From assembly GCA_039707465.1 (NCBI GenBank), contig CM077652.1:38515118-38579117 (forward strand): a stretch of DNA of 64,000 bases, in the 5' to 3' direction. The DNA comes from Rhabdophis nuchalis. Taxonomy: Eukaryota; Chordata; Lepidosauria; Squamata; Natricidae. Positions within the stretch are counted from its first letter, which is position 1. Every line of letters begins with the position of its first letter. A model generated the notes under the pieces. The model had not been told where the DNA came from and did no database searches. It saw only the letters and a list, made by a program, of their open reading frames with translations. Both the position numbers and the translations under genes were made by a program. Positions 23,078 to 38,000 of this stretch are shown here, piece by piece.

Positions 23078-26000
23078 TTATTTCTTATAAACCGCACCCT
23101 CTCCCCACAGGGACTCGGGGCGGTGCACAGGAGGAATAAGAACAATAACTATATATACATATGTCATTAAAAATACATTAAATTAAGTGAATTAAGTAAA
23201 TTAAATGCATGCACACATAATACTGCCTTAAAATTAGTGATGGAAAAAGGATGGGAGGATTCATGTGGAAAAAGATAGAGGTGACAGATATTGGCATACT
23301 CTTGATTATGGTCAGGAAATTAAACATAGAGTGATCTATATATGGGGATCTGTTCATTGCTCATCCTTTGACATTCTCCAGATCCAGAAACATCCAGGGA
23401 ATCTACAGTTGCCTGATTCTGCAGAGCATAGAAATGTCTATCCATCCCACTCTATTTCTTTTTGTAATCGGCATCTGCCTCAGAAGGCAGTTTGGTGTAA
23501 TGGTTAAGGCACCAGACTAGAAACCGGGAGTCTGTAAGTTCTAGTCCTGCCTTAGGCACAAAGCCAGCAGAGTCACTTTGGACCAGTCAGGATCTCTCAG
23601 CCTGAGGAAGGAGACAATAGCAAATCATGGCAGTAATGTGGCCAAAAACCTGCAGGGAGTTTAAAACCACTTCCCCCAGCATCCGCATCCAATCTCCAGC
23701 TTTTCAGATCTCTGAATGTATTACCTTATCGTGTGCCACTTCTGTTTTTGTGGCTTGTAACATCACGATCTGGTTCTCTTTTTCATTGACGGTAGGAAAT
23801 TTAGGAAGAAGCCACACTTTGATTGTGCGATCTTGGCTGGCTGTGATCAGAAAATTCTCTTTTGTTCTGGAAAAAAGACAAACCAGGTAGAAAAAGAATG
23901 ATCTAGATGGTGATGGTAATAATGAGCACCTCATTATTTTTGTTGTTTTCATAGTACTTTTCCTTAAAACTCTCTGGGAAGTTTATGTTAAAAATGAGGC
24001 AGGGCAAATATATTAAAGCACCCAACACTCACATGATTAGGGCTGACAATTGCTACAATGATTAAATGCATAAAACTCTCCTGAAGCCCTCCAAAGAAAA
24101 CATTTGGTGGCAGCACTGCCCACACTGGAGGGCGAAACCCAGATTGAGGGCACTGCTTGTCAACTACAAGTTCCAGGGGACAAGGTCCAGCTTCCCAGGA
24201 TGACCAACTGCCAGAATACTCAGCAATAAGTCCACCTTCTAAAATTGGCCATTCTGAAGATTGTCAAAATTCCTCCAAGATCCCAGAGGTTATCATCTTA
24301 TTCAACCAAAAGTGCTTGGATGCTGACTGTCATTCTCCCTCAGCAAAAGAGTGCAGGTAGATTTCATAAGAAGACATTTAATCATTTGGTTGGAGCTGCT
24401 GGGAATAATCTCTAGAGCATCGTTTCTCAACCTTGACACAACTTAAAAGATGTGTGGACTCCCAGCTCTCAGAATTCTGCAGCCAGCTTTCTGGACAATT
24501 TGCTGGGAGGATAATGCTGGGAGTTGAAGTCCATACATCTTCAAATTGCCAAGGTTGACAAACGCTGCTCTACAGGCTCACAGGATCAGGGTGCTACACT
24601 GAAGTGAGAAGACAGAGCAGGGAGGTTGTTGAGGGCCACGCTGAGTGGCATTTAGGGAGCACACTGTAGCTGCTATTTTGTTTTATAGTCCAGTTTATGG
24701 TCTACTTTTGTTTATTCCAATAATCAAAGAAATGTCATATTTGGAAGGTTGCTCATTACTGCCCCCTTCTGCTCCTCCCTTCTCATCTGGCCTTTTACCC
24801 TTTTAACATACACCTGGCACTTTATCTAGGAGGCTGGTATGCTCCAAGTGCAATAAACGGTTACTAATATTTACAGAAATTTAGGCCCCACAAAGGAGCC
24901 CTGGAGTAGTGATTTGTTTGATTTGTCTTTTGGCCAATGGGTGCCAGGTGACTGGCCGTGCCCTCTCATAGTAGCTGTTTTGGGATAGCAAAGTTGAGAG
25001 TCTGCCTCTAGCCCACTTATGTTCTAAAAATGCCTACAAATCGACCCCTCATCGACAGGGTCCTTCCAAGAGGAGAGAGAGATACGTCCAGTAGAAACAA
25101 GGTTTTACAGGCAGTCCTCAAATTACAACCATTTATTTAGGGACCGTTCAAAGTTATAACGGCACTGGAAAAAGTGATCTATGAGCGTTTTTCACACTTA
25201 CGACCATTGCACCCTCACGGTCATGTGATCAAACGGCCGCTGCAACTGGCTTGTTTATGGCAGCTGCCCTGTCTTGGGCTCCCGTGACCACCATCCGTAA
25301 CCTTCCTAGCCAGCTTCCCACAAGCCAAGTCAATGGCGGAAGCCAGATTTGCTTAATGACCACATGATTCACTAAAGAACTGTGGCAGAAAATGTCATAA
25401 AATGGGGCAAAGCTCACTTAACAACTGCCTTGCTTAGTGCAGAAATTTTGGGCTCAATTGAGGACTACCTGTACCGTAGGTGAAAAACTTTAGAAAAAAA
25501 GACTGTAGGCTAAACTCCACTCATCCCAGAGCATGAAAGAGCCTGGAGATGGTGACTGTGAAGAGAGAATGCCAAACTGATTCAATCAACCCTCCTTCAG
25601 ACCTGAAGAAGAGGATGAGAGGAAAACCCCACAGGACAGCCTGACCAGGAGCCTCCGTTGGTATGAGGGACCGAGGGAAGCGACATCAGGCGTTGAAGGT
25701 TCTCTTGCTCTACTACAGATTCCCACCAGCAGAGTCCAGGAAGGGCCAGAAGAGCTGGCTCTGCCCACTCGCTTGGGGCTCACAGAGAAGCCACCAGTGG
25801 CTGGGTGGACTGGTGCCTGGCAGGCCCTCCCTCTCTCCACCATCTGACTTTATGTGCCTCTTGATGGGACATATCATTTATATGGGTTTTTTTTTGGTTT
25901 AAACGCACACTGAGTTGAGTGCTTTCCAAATAACAAGAGCCACTACAGGTAGTTCTTCTGGTGTTTGTTTCCTGACTTGACATGAATTAACGTGCCTGGC

Positions 26001-29000
26001 TGGAACCCTGACCAAATAAGTACACCAAATAAATGCAACTTGTGGTCACTGACAAAAAATTCTGTCCTTCCAGATTTTTTAAAAATAGCCTTGGAAGCAT
26101 TGCTATGTATTGTAACTGAAATTTCCTCCCCATGACTTGTCAAAACAGAGACTGCTTTTGTAAACAGACACATTCCAGACTTCAAAAGGAAGCCACACAA
26201 AGAATTTCAAAAATGTTCCAGCCTCATGCATTATCTTTGTCCCGGCATCAGCTCAAAGTGAAAAAGCTTCATTTATCTATTTCTGCCTTGAAGCATCCCC
26301 AGATTGTGATATATGCCCACGAGAAGATGTCAGGGGCACAGCACACACCTCGAGGAGAAACTGCACCTGGTGTGCCTGCTCTCTGCCAAGAATCTCACAG
26401 CTTTCAACGGCCGGTTTCCTGGGCCTGGAGCCAGCTCAGAGAAGCAGCGCAGTAGTTGCAAAGGAGCCCCAATGAGAAGGGCTTCCATGATGCGTTTGTA
26501 GCCGAGGGGTCCCCAGGCGTTTTGTCCCCAATGGGGCCAGAGGTTCTTCTGGGCTCCCCAAAAGTGGGAGGGGATCATCACCTCCAACACTTGCCCCCTA
26601 GCAACCAGTACTAAAAGGATTGGACTAAAAGACTATGTCACTCCTGGAAATAATGCATGGTACAAAAACCAGGTCCTCCCTGAATTTATTTAATTAACAG
26701 ATTAACAGAGTTGGAAGGGACCTTGTAGATCTTTTAGTCCAATCCTCTGCCCAAGCAGGAGACCCCACACCTGTGATGGCGAAACTCTGGCCCTGGTGGC
26801 CCTGGTGGCACGCAGAGCCCTCTCTGCAGGCATGTGAGCCGTCACCCCAGCTCAGCTCCACCATGTGCACACACCTCCCACCAGCCAGGTGGTGTTCGGG
26901 TCCTTGCCCCACACGTGTGGGGCGTGTGTGTGGGGGTTGCATGTGCATGGAGCATGTGAGGGGCCCATGCAGATAGGCATGGGGGAGCACGGGGATTCTG
27001 CATGCATGCGCAGGGGGCACATAAGAGGTGTCACACACACATCGCATTATTGCATGTGGCGGCAAAAAGGGTCGCCATCCCTGCCCTCCACCCTTTCTGA
27101 CAGGTGGCAGTTCAGTCTCTTCTTGAAAAGCTTCCCGGGATGAAGCTCCCACAACCTCCGAAGGCAACTTCTGTTCCACGGGTTGATTGTTCTCCCTGTC
27201 AGGAAATCCCTCCTCACTTCCAGGTTGAATCTCTCCTTGTCCAGTTTCCACCCATTCTTCCTTGTCTGGCCTTCTGGTGCCTTGGAGAATAGCTTGACCC
27301 CCTTCTCCTCTCTGGGGCAGCCCCTCCAATATTAGAGCACCACTATCCTGTCTCCCCTGGTCCTTCTCCTCACTAGACTAGCCATTCTGACTTCTTGTCT
27401 TCTCCCAAATGCCTGGATGAAAGAGCCAAGTCTGTTAGGCCCTGTTCGATAGTGGAAGACTCTGTTTAAGAATCAGGGGATGGAAATATAGAATATGTCT
27501 AAGGAGGAGCTACTATCACTTTTCTGGCATTTCCAGGGCATTGAACACTTGATAGTTTGGGATCATTAGCATGGTTGACTAACTATCCCAACCCTCATCA
27601 CAGTGCGAAGCAGCTTCCTTGAATTAATAACCTATGGCCACCTGCCACGTGACCTGTGCCCTCAGCCCACCCTGAGGAAAGGAAAGGGTAGCAGGTATCC
27701 CAGCCTGCACAAGGGATTGTCCTGAAAAGCAGATGAGGGGGAGGGAAGACTTCTCTTACTTGGAGCAGGCAAGGGCACCCACTTGATGGGTGTGGCCCTG
27801 CCCTTGAGCCATACATGACACCTGGCCATCTTCTGTCATTTGCCAAATCCGGAAGGTCTTATCCTGAAAGCACAAGAGGTCTTTGGTTTTGTTCTGAATG
27901 TCAGAAAAGGCTTGAAAAGATCACACTGAGATCCTAACTGGTTATGGAACAAGTTGCTTACAGTTTGGTAACACAGAATCAATGTACTCTGATCTCCACA
28001 GCCCACATCAACACCTCAGCAGCGTTTGCAAAGGGAGGGAGGGCGGAACAACAAAACGAGTGTCATAACAATGCAATGCAAAAAACATTAACTTATATCC
28101 CTTCATGAGCCATTACAATGGAAGTACTAAGCCGAGTCCCTTTTGGGATGTTGGCACTATCCTTACTCTGTGATCGTTGTTTATTATGATAAATGCCAGT
28201 GTCGTCACCACATCATCTCATCCTCAGTGACCTCAAGCTTTAGGCCCCAACCCATGGCTCTTTTTAGTTGGCTTCTCTACCTCATCCGCCTCTTGGCTCT
28301 GCCTCCTGGAAAGAAACCTCTCCTTTTCCTCATCAAACCATCAAGATCAGTGGTGCTACTCTGCTCCCTTAATTCCAACCCGTTTTCCTTTGGGGCTCCC
28401 CTGAACAGCAGGGCCTTGCTGAAGTGAGAGGAAAAAACACCTGCCTTCCTCCAGCCTGCCTCTAGCAGAATTGGGCTTTTAAACATGGCTCAGGAGTTCC
28501 CTTCCCTTTTCACAGATCATTAATATCTGCCTTTTGATTTTCATTTATTTCATCATATCAACATTTTCCTTTGCTCTCTGATCTCCGTTTACATTACTGT
28601 TCAACACCAAGAGAATCTTTTGTACTTATAATCTCCCATAAATCAGTAAGTCCTAAGTAAACTAACAAATCCATAGGCATAGGGAGCCCCTCGGAAAAAA
28701 TAAAGGGATTTATTTCCTGCAGTAGAGGGCAGGCACTCTCTCCAGGCAGCAGGACATTCAAATACTCAGGTGGAGGGGGGCAACGTTTGGCAATGCTTCA
28801 AATGCTTTCCAAACAACTTTACTGCCAGAGTTATCTCTGAATGCAAGTTGCCCTTACTCTAAATCTACGGCAAACAGGAAATAATTTATTTACATATCCC
28901 ATTATATATTCCTCAACTCCTGAGTTAAACCCTAGAGGCCAAGATGACGTGCCATTTCCCTTTTTAGTCATGGCATCTCAGACATGGACTAGAAATATAT

Positions 29001-32000
29001 ATTAACATTAATTAATTAAGTGCCATTATTTCAATATTAGTAGTGCAGAAGGCACATCTTGCAGGGAGCCCTCAGTCTATGACCATAACTGGGCCCAGAA
29101 TTGTGGTCATGGCAGTTGTTAAGTGGGTCCTCAAATAGGTATAATCTTTATTGTCATTGTACTTGTTTACAACCAAATTGGTGAAATGCTTGGCCCCCAT
29201 TTTATGAGGAAATCTTTTAGGTGGTGGTTCGTTAGCCAAACGCTGCAGCTGTTCAGCCAGAGCAGCCGTTATTAAAGAAACCTGTGATACCCAAGGGGCC
29301 TTTTTTTAAAATGGAAACTGGCAGCCGGATACCCTGAAAACCATTCATGGGACCCCAGGGTGCTGTGAACAGCCATAAAGGCAGGCCAGGTGCCCAAACT
29401 GCAATCATGGGATGGCATGGGGGGGGGGGGGGGATTTGAACTTTGAAACCAGGTCGTAAACGGCTACATGCAGGTTGGCTACAACTTGAACAGCTGCCAA
29501 GCTGTAGTTGCGGAGAAGGGGGGGGATGGGGGGGGGACTGACCCACATGGCAATTAGAGAGCAACCCCCCCCCCCCCAAAAAAAGTGCTGTCCTCCGGGA
29601 CCTTCCTATTGCTGAGTTTGCTCTCCTTCCAAAAGGAGAGATGGATACACAAGATGGATTTTCCAACGAGTTTTGAATGCAACTCTTAGAATTTTGTTCA
29701 TGATTTCCCAAGAGGTCATGAAGAACAGTTTGAAAACTTCCAGCTTAACAAGACATGTGAAATGTCTTCCAGTTGCTACATTTGCTTACATCCCAACAGT
29801 TACCATGCATGAAGTTCCTAGTTCAAACTCTAATATTCCTGTTACTTCTGAAATGAATTAAAAATTAAAATGCTTGATACCTTTGAACAGCTAGCAAATA
29901 ACCTCCCCTTTCGGAAGACGTCCACAGCAAGAACCGTATCTGCAAGAAAGATGCAAAAGATGATTAAATCACACAGGAGAAAACACAGCTTTTGAGCAAT
30001 CATTTCACATCGATATCCAGCAAATGTTCAGATAATTGTTATAATTGGACTAACGACTTCCTGGTCCTACTTATTTATTAAGTTTTCAAGAAGTCATGGA
30101 ATGCTTGCAAATATTTCTTCACTACTCTGGAGATATTTGGCAGCAAACATAGTATATATTGTTTTGTTATGGTTTTTAATAATGCCTGTGTGCCGCCCTG
30201 AGTCCTAACAAGGAGAAGGGCGGGGTATAAATTTTAAAAATAAATAAATAAATAAAATAGTTTCTGAAATGGAAACAAATCTGAAAAAAGGGTGGGTGGG
30301 TGTAATTTAGTGTATGGCATCTACAGAGGTCATTGATATACAAGACTTAATACAACACGTAATACGCAACACGTAATACATACAAACAGAAATATGTTTA
30401 AATAAAGCATTGGTGTATGTATATATGTATATAGTCCTAAGGTTTTACGTATCAGGAGATGGTAGAGATCATCTGGCCCTCAGCAGTTCTTTAAAATAGG
30501 TAAATTCAACCTCAGATGGAGAGCAACACATGGCATCACTTATTTCACAAAAAGGAAGTGGAGAAGCCCTGTGTGAAAAACGTAAGTACACCCTGACTAC
30601 TTCCATAGGGAGGAGGAGGAGGAGGCTACATAGCAGCCAGGAGCTGCTAATCTGGTGCCCTTGATCACCTGAGCATCAGCAGCTGTGACAACCTCTACAA
30701 AAGCCAAAGTTTTAGGCGTTTGCTGGTCCCCAGCATTGAGGTGTGTGTTGACGCAATGCCAAAGAGGAAAGACACCAGGAAAGATTTCCAGAGAAGCAAT
30801 TGGTGCTGCCCATCAATCTGGGAAGGATTATAAAGGCCATTTCCAGATAATTTAAAGTCCATTGTTCTCCAGATAGGAAGACTATTCACGAAGGGAAAAC
30901 ATTCAAGGCAGTGCCAGTCTTCCAGGAGTGGATGTCCCAGCAACCCTGAAGTCAGACCGTTCAACGCTCAGAGAAATTGCAAAAACCCCAAGAGTTACAA
31001 CTTGGATTCTACAGGCCTCTGTTAGCAAGTTAAATGTTCAAGTCCAAAACAGTACAATTACAAAAAGTCTGGACAAATATGGTTTGTTTGAAAGGGACAC
31101 CAGAAAGCTTCCTCTCTTGAAAAAGAGCATGACAGCATGGCTTCAGTTTGCAAAGCTGCATCCGAACAAATCACTAGATTCTTGGAACATTCTCCTTTGG
31201 ACAGACGAGGCCTTTGGCCACAATGCACAGGATCAAGTGTGTTGAAAACCAAGCACAGCCAAGGAGCACCAACATCTCATGCCAACTGCCAAGCACGGGG
31301 TTGAGGAGACATGAATTAGGCTTGTTTTGCAGCCACAGGACCTGGGGCCCCTTGTAGGCATTGAGTGGATCATGAACCTCTCTGCATACGGAAGTGTTCT
31401 AGAGTCCAATGTGAGGCCAAAGCCTGGGAGACGCTCGGTGCATAAACAAAGGCCTACAAACCTCAATGATCTGAAGCAAAGTAAAGAGGGGGCCCAAATG
31501 CCTCCACAATGACCTGAGAGACTGACAAAAACAAGTCACTGTTGCTAAAGATGGTTCTACAAGCGATTGAGTCAGAAGGCGCACTTAGTTCTTCACACAT
31601 GGCTTCTCCATTTTAGCTTTTTTTTTTTTTTTGGTAAAATAAATGATGACATAGTGTGTGATATATCATGCGTTGCTGTTAATTTGAGATTGTATTTAAA
31701 CTGCCAAGTACAGATGAATTCTGGTGTTGGAGAAGACTCCTGAGAATAGCACAGATAGCCAAGAATGAATAAATGGATCTTAGAACAAATCAGAGTTCGC
31801 ACTTCAGAATCTGTCCATATTGTATTCGGACAATATATAAATACAATGTAGGAGTTGCATTGGCTGCCAATTTGTTTCTGGGTGCAATTCAAGGTGCTGG
31901 TTGTCACCTCATGCCTACATGGCACGAGACCAGGTTATCTAAAGCAGGGGTCCCCAACCCCCGAGCCGCCGGTGCCGGTCCGTGGCTTGATAGGAACCGG

Positions 32001-35000
32001 GCCGCAGGGCCGGAGAGGAGGAGGAGGGGGCAGCCCCCTGGGCAGAGCGCACGCCAGGAGAGCGCAGGCGCGGCCGTTCGCACAGGTGGAGGCCCTAGAG
32101 GGCCGAGTGAGCCGACTCCCTCCCCTGCGTGCGCATGCGCCGCCTGTTCCCCCTCCCCCCACCCCACTCCTCCTCTACGCCAGCCGGTCCGCAGAATTTA
32201 CTTTAAAATGAAACCAGCCCCTGGTGCAAAAAAGGTTGGGGACCCCTGATCTAAAGGACCGTCTCTCCCCGCTTATGTCTACCTGACCCACCAGAGTGGG
32301 GAAGCAGGGAATGTCCTAAGGATGTGCCTCTTGCGGGACCCAGGAAAGTTAAGAACAGAGCTGATTTCTTTCTCCATCCACTAAAAAGTAGAGTGGCACA
32401 CTCATCGCCCTGTAAAGGTCAAAGGCGGAAACTGCCAGTGTTTCCCATCACTCACCTGAATGGCCTGGCAGAATCTGGCAGTTTGAAGATGACAACTCAA
32501 ATACTTTTAGCTGGGGGCTATTGGTCGCCACAACTATGTGTGAGTCCTTTGGTCCCAAGAACCGGACATCCAACACTTCTCCATTATAACCTGAAAACTA
32601 AGGGAGAAATTAAGAAACAGTGTTTTAAATTTTTTTTAAAAAAAATAAACATTTCCCGCAATCATCAGTTTCTTTATGAACATAACAATGGGGTGTGGCA
32701 AGGGATTGTATTTGATTTTGAGCAATGATGAAATTTGAAGATTTCAAATTAATTAAACATTTCTGTTATGCTCATGTCTTAGACGTTTTGTTGAGTTTTG
32801 AAATTCATCCATTTCATCCATCCATATCTGTGATTTTTGTTGTACTCTGGCAATGCTGTAGACTGGCAGACCTTTAGTGTGGCACCAACCTGATTGACAG
32901 GATTCCTACTGATTTCAGCGGTCCTAAGCTTGGCTGGCCTGCCTAGGCCAGAACAGAGCTTTCGTATCCACATGTACCCTCTTCCAAAGTGGGCAAGACT
33001 TTCTCCTCTGGGTTCTTTTCTTCCTACATTCAGTTTTTTTACAGTTGACAGATTCTTTGGTTCTTATTTCTTATTTAGGTACTTGTTAAATTTATTTGCT
33101 ACTCATGTCTTTAATATGGTGACACTCTGGTTCTATTTAGCTTTGGGGTCCTATGTGCAAACTGGGAGATGGGGGTTTGAACATCATAGTATCTGCAGAT
33201 GCCACACCCCACTGTTATGTTCATAACACCTTTTGGTGATAACATAGTGGTCCACATAAAAATAATACTTCTAAAGGCCAATGGGTAGTTGCATGCCTTT
33301 CCCCTCCACCCTGTTGTCTTCTGCTTTGCTTCCTTGGAAAGTGATAAAATTGAGTACCTGTTTCTTGAGCTCAAGCGTCTGTGCATCATACAAGCAGATA
33401 TTGCGGTCAACGTTCACAGACACTAATTCACTTTTGATTGGCACTAGACTGCAATGCATGAGGCTGTGTTGTCCAATCACGTCCATTTTAGGCTCTGCTG
33501 GCAGGAGAGGCAGGGACTGGCTATGTACGCAGGTAGCTGTGGATGCGTCCCACACCCGGAGGACCCCTAAAGTACAGCACACAAATCGCCTGTCATCCAA
33601 TAACTCCTAGAGCTGGCAAAATTGGAAACCCAGACACCTCCCTACTCCCGGAGAATGGTTAAACAAATTAAACAAATCCAAAATGACTGTGAAGGAGACC
33701 TGCAGGGGGCTGGATTTGGAGACATTGAGGGTCTTATAATTCTGAGTTTAAAAGTCCCATTTTGTCCCTTCAAAATCATCTTTTTCTTGGGTTTCAAAAT
33801 TTGTGAGAGGTGGAATGGCTGCCTTGAATCTCTTAAAGCTTCTCCCAAAGCCCTTCATTTCTTGCACTCCCTCCAAGTAACAAAATATTGCCAGAAAGCG
33901 CATGTCCCCCTATCCTGAGAATGGATCCTTGGGGGTCTACTTCAGACCAATGCCTGCCCATCCCCATCCAGCCCTCCTTCGATGGAATACCCACCACCAC
34001 CATGCATGCCAATGCTCAGCTTTAGTCTTCACAGGCAGCAGGGACAGAAGGCTCATTCCCCACTACTTGATGAGGAGCCCATCATAAAAGCTTGACTCAC
34101 CTTTGCTGCCGGCAGTGAGAAAATGTGTGCTGGATTTAGTCACACCCAAGTTCGATAAATCCAGTTCTTGTGGTAATAAGACTACAGATTCAATGGTCTA
34201 AGATAGAAGAAGAAGCCAGTCTGAGGAACAGTGATCAGCAAAGGTATCAGAGAACACAAACTGCTAACAGAGTGCACTGAAGTTCACAAAAGGTGACTCT
34301 CACATTACTATTGTTAAAGTTTGCCTGGGACCCTATGTAGACTGGGAACAAATAATCCATTTAGATACTGAATAAGGCTCTTTGGGTGGGACTGAGGAGA
34401 AGGAAGGAGTCTGTCCATCAGAGCTTAGCCACTGATCTATGGTTCCACAAAGAAGAGCTGCCAGTGGGCAGAAACTGGGATAGAGGACTTCCGGAAGGGA
34501 TGCAGCCAGGAAACTCAAGTTTATTGATTTCTTCATTTAAAATGTAGCAGATCGGCTTCAGGGTCCCTGAAGAAGCTGAGGAGGCAGAGATTAGCAGTCA
34601 GTGGGCAAATTCTGGCCTGTGTTGTCTTTCTAGATAAAGGAGAGACTATGAGATGCCCACTGGTACTCCAGACAGCTGCTCCTTGTGAACATTGGAAAAA
34701 AAGGACCTGCTTAGCAGATTCTGAGCCTTTTAAAGATTAATACACAATTGATACCAAGGATCTCTCTTTTGGGACTGATGGACAAACAGATTCTATGGAA
34801 GCTCAATATAATTGACTCAGGCAAAAATTAGAAGGTACTTCACCTCATAGACAGGGATGGTGCTTTTGACCTTTTTGGCTTTCAGATCCCATACGGTGCA
34901 AATCTTATCACGGCCAGAACTGCAATCAAAACACAGACTATAACACAGCTGAATGAACTCACCACTTTCTGTCTAAGCAAGAAACCATATTATGGTTTGC

Positions 35001-38000
35001 ATAATAAGTTGATACAGGGTATTCTGAGATAAGAGCTGGCTTTTCACAAGTGCTGAACCATAAGTAATCAATCTAGTCTTTGAGTTGTGCAACACTAGCC
35101 ACAAGATCATTACCAAACATTTGCAAGTAGGAAATGGAATGCAGTTAATAAATTTAAGAACAAAATAGTGTCTATGCTGCGTTTTGAAAGTCTCAATGAG
35201 CACGTAGAACTGTTACAATGTCCATACTGTACTACACGACAAGAGACTCAAGAGGGGTTCAGGCACCTTTATTGCTGCCTAAGCATAACACAGAATTGAA
35301 ATCCTGTATGTCTTCTATTTCTGTAAAAGCATGCAGGGTTTTTTTTGGTTTTAATTCCATTTGCTGTACATTTGCTTTTGCTCAATTTCAGCAGAGGCTG
35401 CATTTCACCTCCTCCTGCCTTCACAGACAGCATTTCCTGTGTAACACCATTTAAATGAATTTGTATCACAGGACATTACCCAGACCCTGATGGTGAAATG
35501 GGAACACCCAGCCAACAGGCAAAGTTACAAGTGGGAAGCATATTCCTACGCAAGGCTGCACAAATGCTGAAAGGCAGCCAAGCTGACCCCTTTCAAGAAA
35601 GGGGGCAAGGCATCCATTACTTAAGGCAATATAAGAATGAAATAATTTGTTTGCAAGAAACACATATAAAGGCGTCCGACCAAAAATATCTGACTAATTC
35701 TAGATTGGGGAATTGCTTTGTGGCTTCTGCTCCAGAGAAAAAAAATGGAGTGGTAATTTATATAAGACAAGAGCTTACGGCAAATCTTTTAGAGGCAGAT
35801 ACTCAAGGACGTTACCTGATACTAGAACTCAACCTACAAGATGAAAAAAATTTAATAGTTGGAATATATACACCAAATCAACAGCAAACGAAATTTTATA
35901 AGACTTTGCACAAAAAAATAGCCCAATTGGATTATAAATCATATGTACTGATGGGGGACTGGAATGGAGTAGTGGATCCTAGAGAAGACAAGAAAGGTCT
36001 AATTGGTGCCACATCTTGCCGAGCGCAACTTCCTTCATCCTTTTTCGAGATGTGGGATGAGTTGGAACTAATAGATATATGGAGAGTTCGTAACAAAGAC
36101 GAGAAAGACTTCACCTTTTACTCTGCTAGACAGTCTTTTTCAAGGATTGACTTTATTTTAATTTCTAATGATTTATTTTCCAGGGTGAAAAACGTGAAGA
36201 TCTTCCCGAGATTGATCTCGGATCATAGCCCAGTTTGGATAGACCTTGAATATAAAGTTAAAGAACGAAGATCGTGGAGAATCAATGAAAGTTTGTTTAG
36301 ACACGAAGAATTGGTCGATGAATGTAAAAAATACTTAAAGGAATTTTTTGTTATGAATTTGAATAAGGGAACATCGATAGATATGGTTTGGGATGCGAGT
36401 AAGGCTTATATGAGGGGTATCCTGATATACTTAAATAGTAAAATTAAAAGGCAAAGGGAAAAGAAAAGAAGGGACCTGGAGCAGGAGATAAAGGATAAGG
36501 AGAAATTATTTACTCAAAATCCCTCTGATAGTTGAAAGTTACAATAAAACTATTGAAAGAGCAGTTTAATATGTTGCTATCGGATCAAGTAGCCATGAAA
36601 TTGAAATATGCCAAGTGTAATACCTTTCATAATGCAAATAAGCCTGGAAGATGGTTAGCCTACCAGTTAAGAAAAAAAAGAAAGCAGGGTAGAATAGAGA
36701 AGGTACAGTATAAGGGACAGGAGGTATATAAACAAGAAATTATACGTAAAGCCTTTTTAGAATATTATACTAGGCTATACTCCAAGGACAATATTTTAGA
36801 TACGGATATAGATAAATACTTGCTAGAGGTGAAAGTCCCATTACTTAATCAAGTCCAGAGAGATGGTCTTGATCAACTGATAACTTCGGAAGAGATAATA
36901 CAAGCAATAAGCCAACTTAAAATAGGGAAAGCACCGGGCACAGATGGTCTATCAGATGGTTATTATAAAAACTTACAGGTAGAAATGGTGGAACCGATGA
37001 AGGAGGTATTCAGAATGGTACAGACAGAGGGGAGAATTCCACCTTCCTGGAGGACAGCTTTTATTACGTTAATACCAAAAGAGGGTCAGGATGCTGCATT
37101 ACCTAAAAACTATAGACTTATATCGTTGTTGAACACAGATTATAAAATTTTTGCAAAAATTATGGCAAATAGATTAATGCCAGTGGTGCAAGAACTTATT
37201 CATGAGGACCAAACAGGTTTTATAACTGGTAGATACATGAAATATAATGTGAGACATGTGATAAATATGATTGAATATTTGGAGAAAAATAACCAGGTCC
37301 CTGCAGCGCTAATATTTTTGGATGCTGAGAAAGCCTTTGACCAAGTTAATTGGCGGTTTTTAATGAAGGTTTTAGAGAAAATGGAAGTGGGAGTTAATTT
37401 CTTACGAGCAATTGGTACAGTATATCAGAAGCAATCTGCCTACCTAATAGTTAATGGTAACCTATCAGAGGTTTGTGAGATAGAAAAGGGTACAAGGCAG
37501 GGCTGTCCCTTATCCCCACTATTATTCATACTAACACTGGAAGTACTGCTTAATAAAGTACGAGACGCTAAAGAGTTAGAGGGGGTACAAATAAGGAATC
37601 ACGACTATAAATTAAGAGCTTTTGCAGATGACTTGGTTATTACAATCTCCCAGCCACGGAAATCTATGACAGTTTTACTATATATTCTTCATTGTTATGG
37701 GAAGGTTTCAGGTTTTAAGGTGAACAAACAGAAAACAAAGATGCTTGTCAAAAATACCTCACTGCAGCAAAAACAATATATACAGGATCTAACAGGTTTT
37801 GAGATTGCTAATAAAGTGAAATACTTGGGAGTACAAATCACAACTTCAAATACAAAGCTTTATAAGAATAACTACGCTCTAATGTGGCAAATGGTGCAGA
37901 AGGTTATGAAAAACTGGGAGAAATTACAGTTATCTCTACTGGGTAGGATATCGGCGGTTAAAATGAATATATTGCCAAAAATTTTATTTTTGTTCCAAAT

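Noticed and set aside
26694..27329. 211-codon minus-strand frame
   Set aside because: It runs across a CR1 fragment and a nested hAT element, so it is a composite of repeats.
35498..35625. Start codon at 35498 for the L1 frame
   Set aside because: Bases up to 35612 are TBL3 intron and target duplication. The L1 begins at about 35613, so this ATG is not part of the element.
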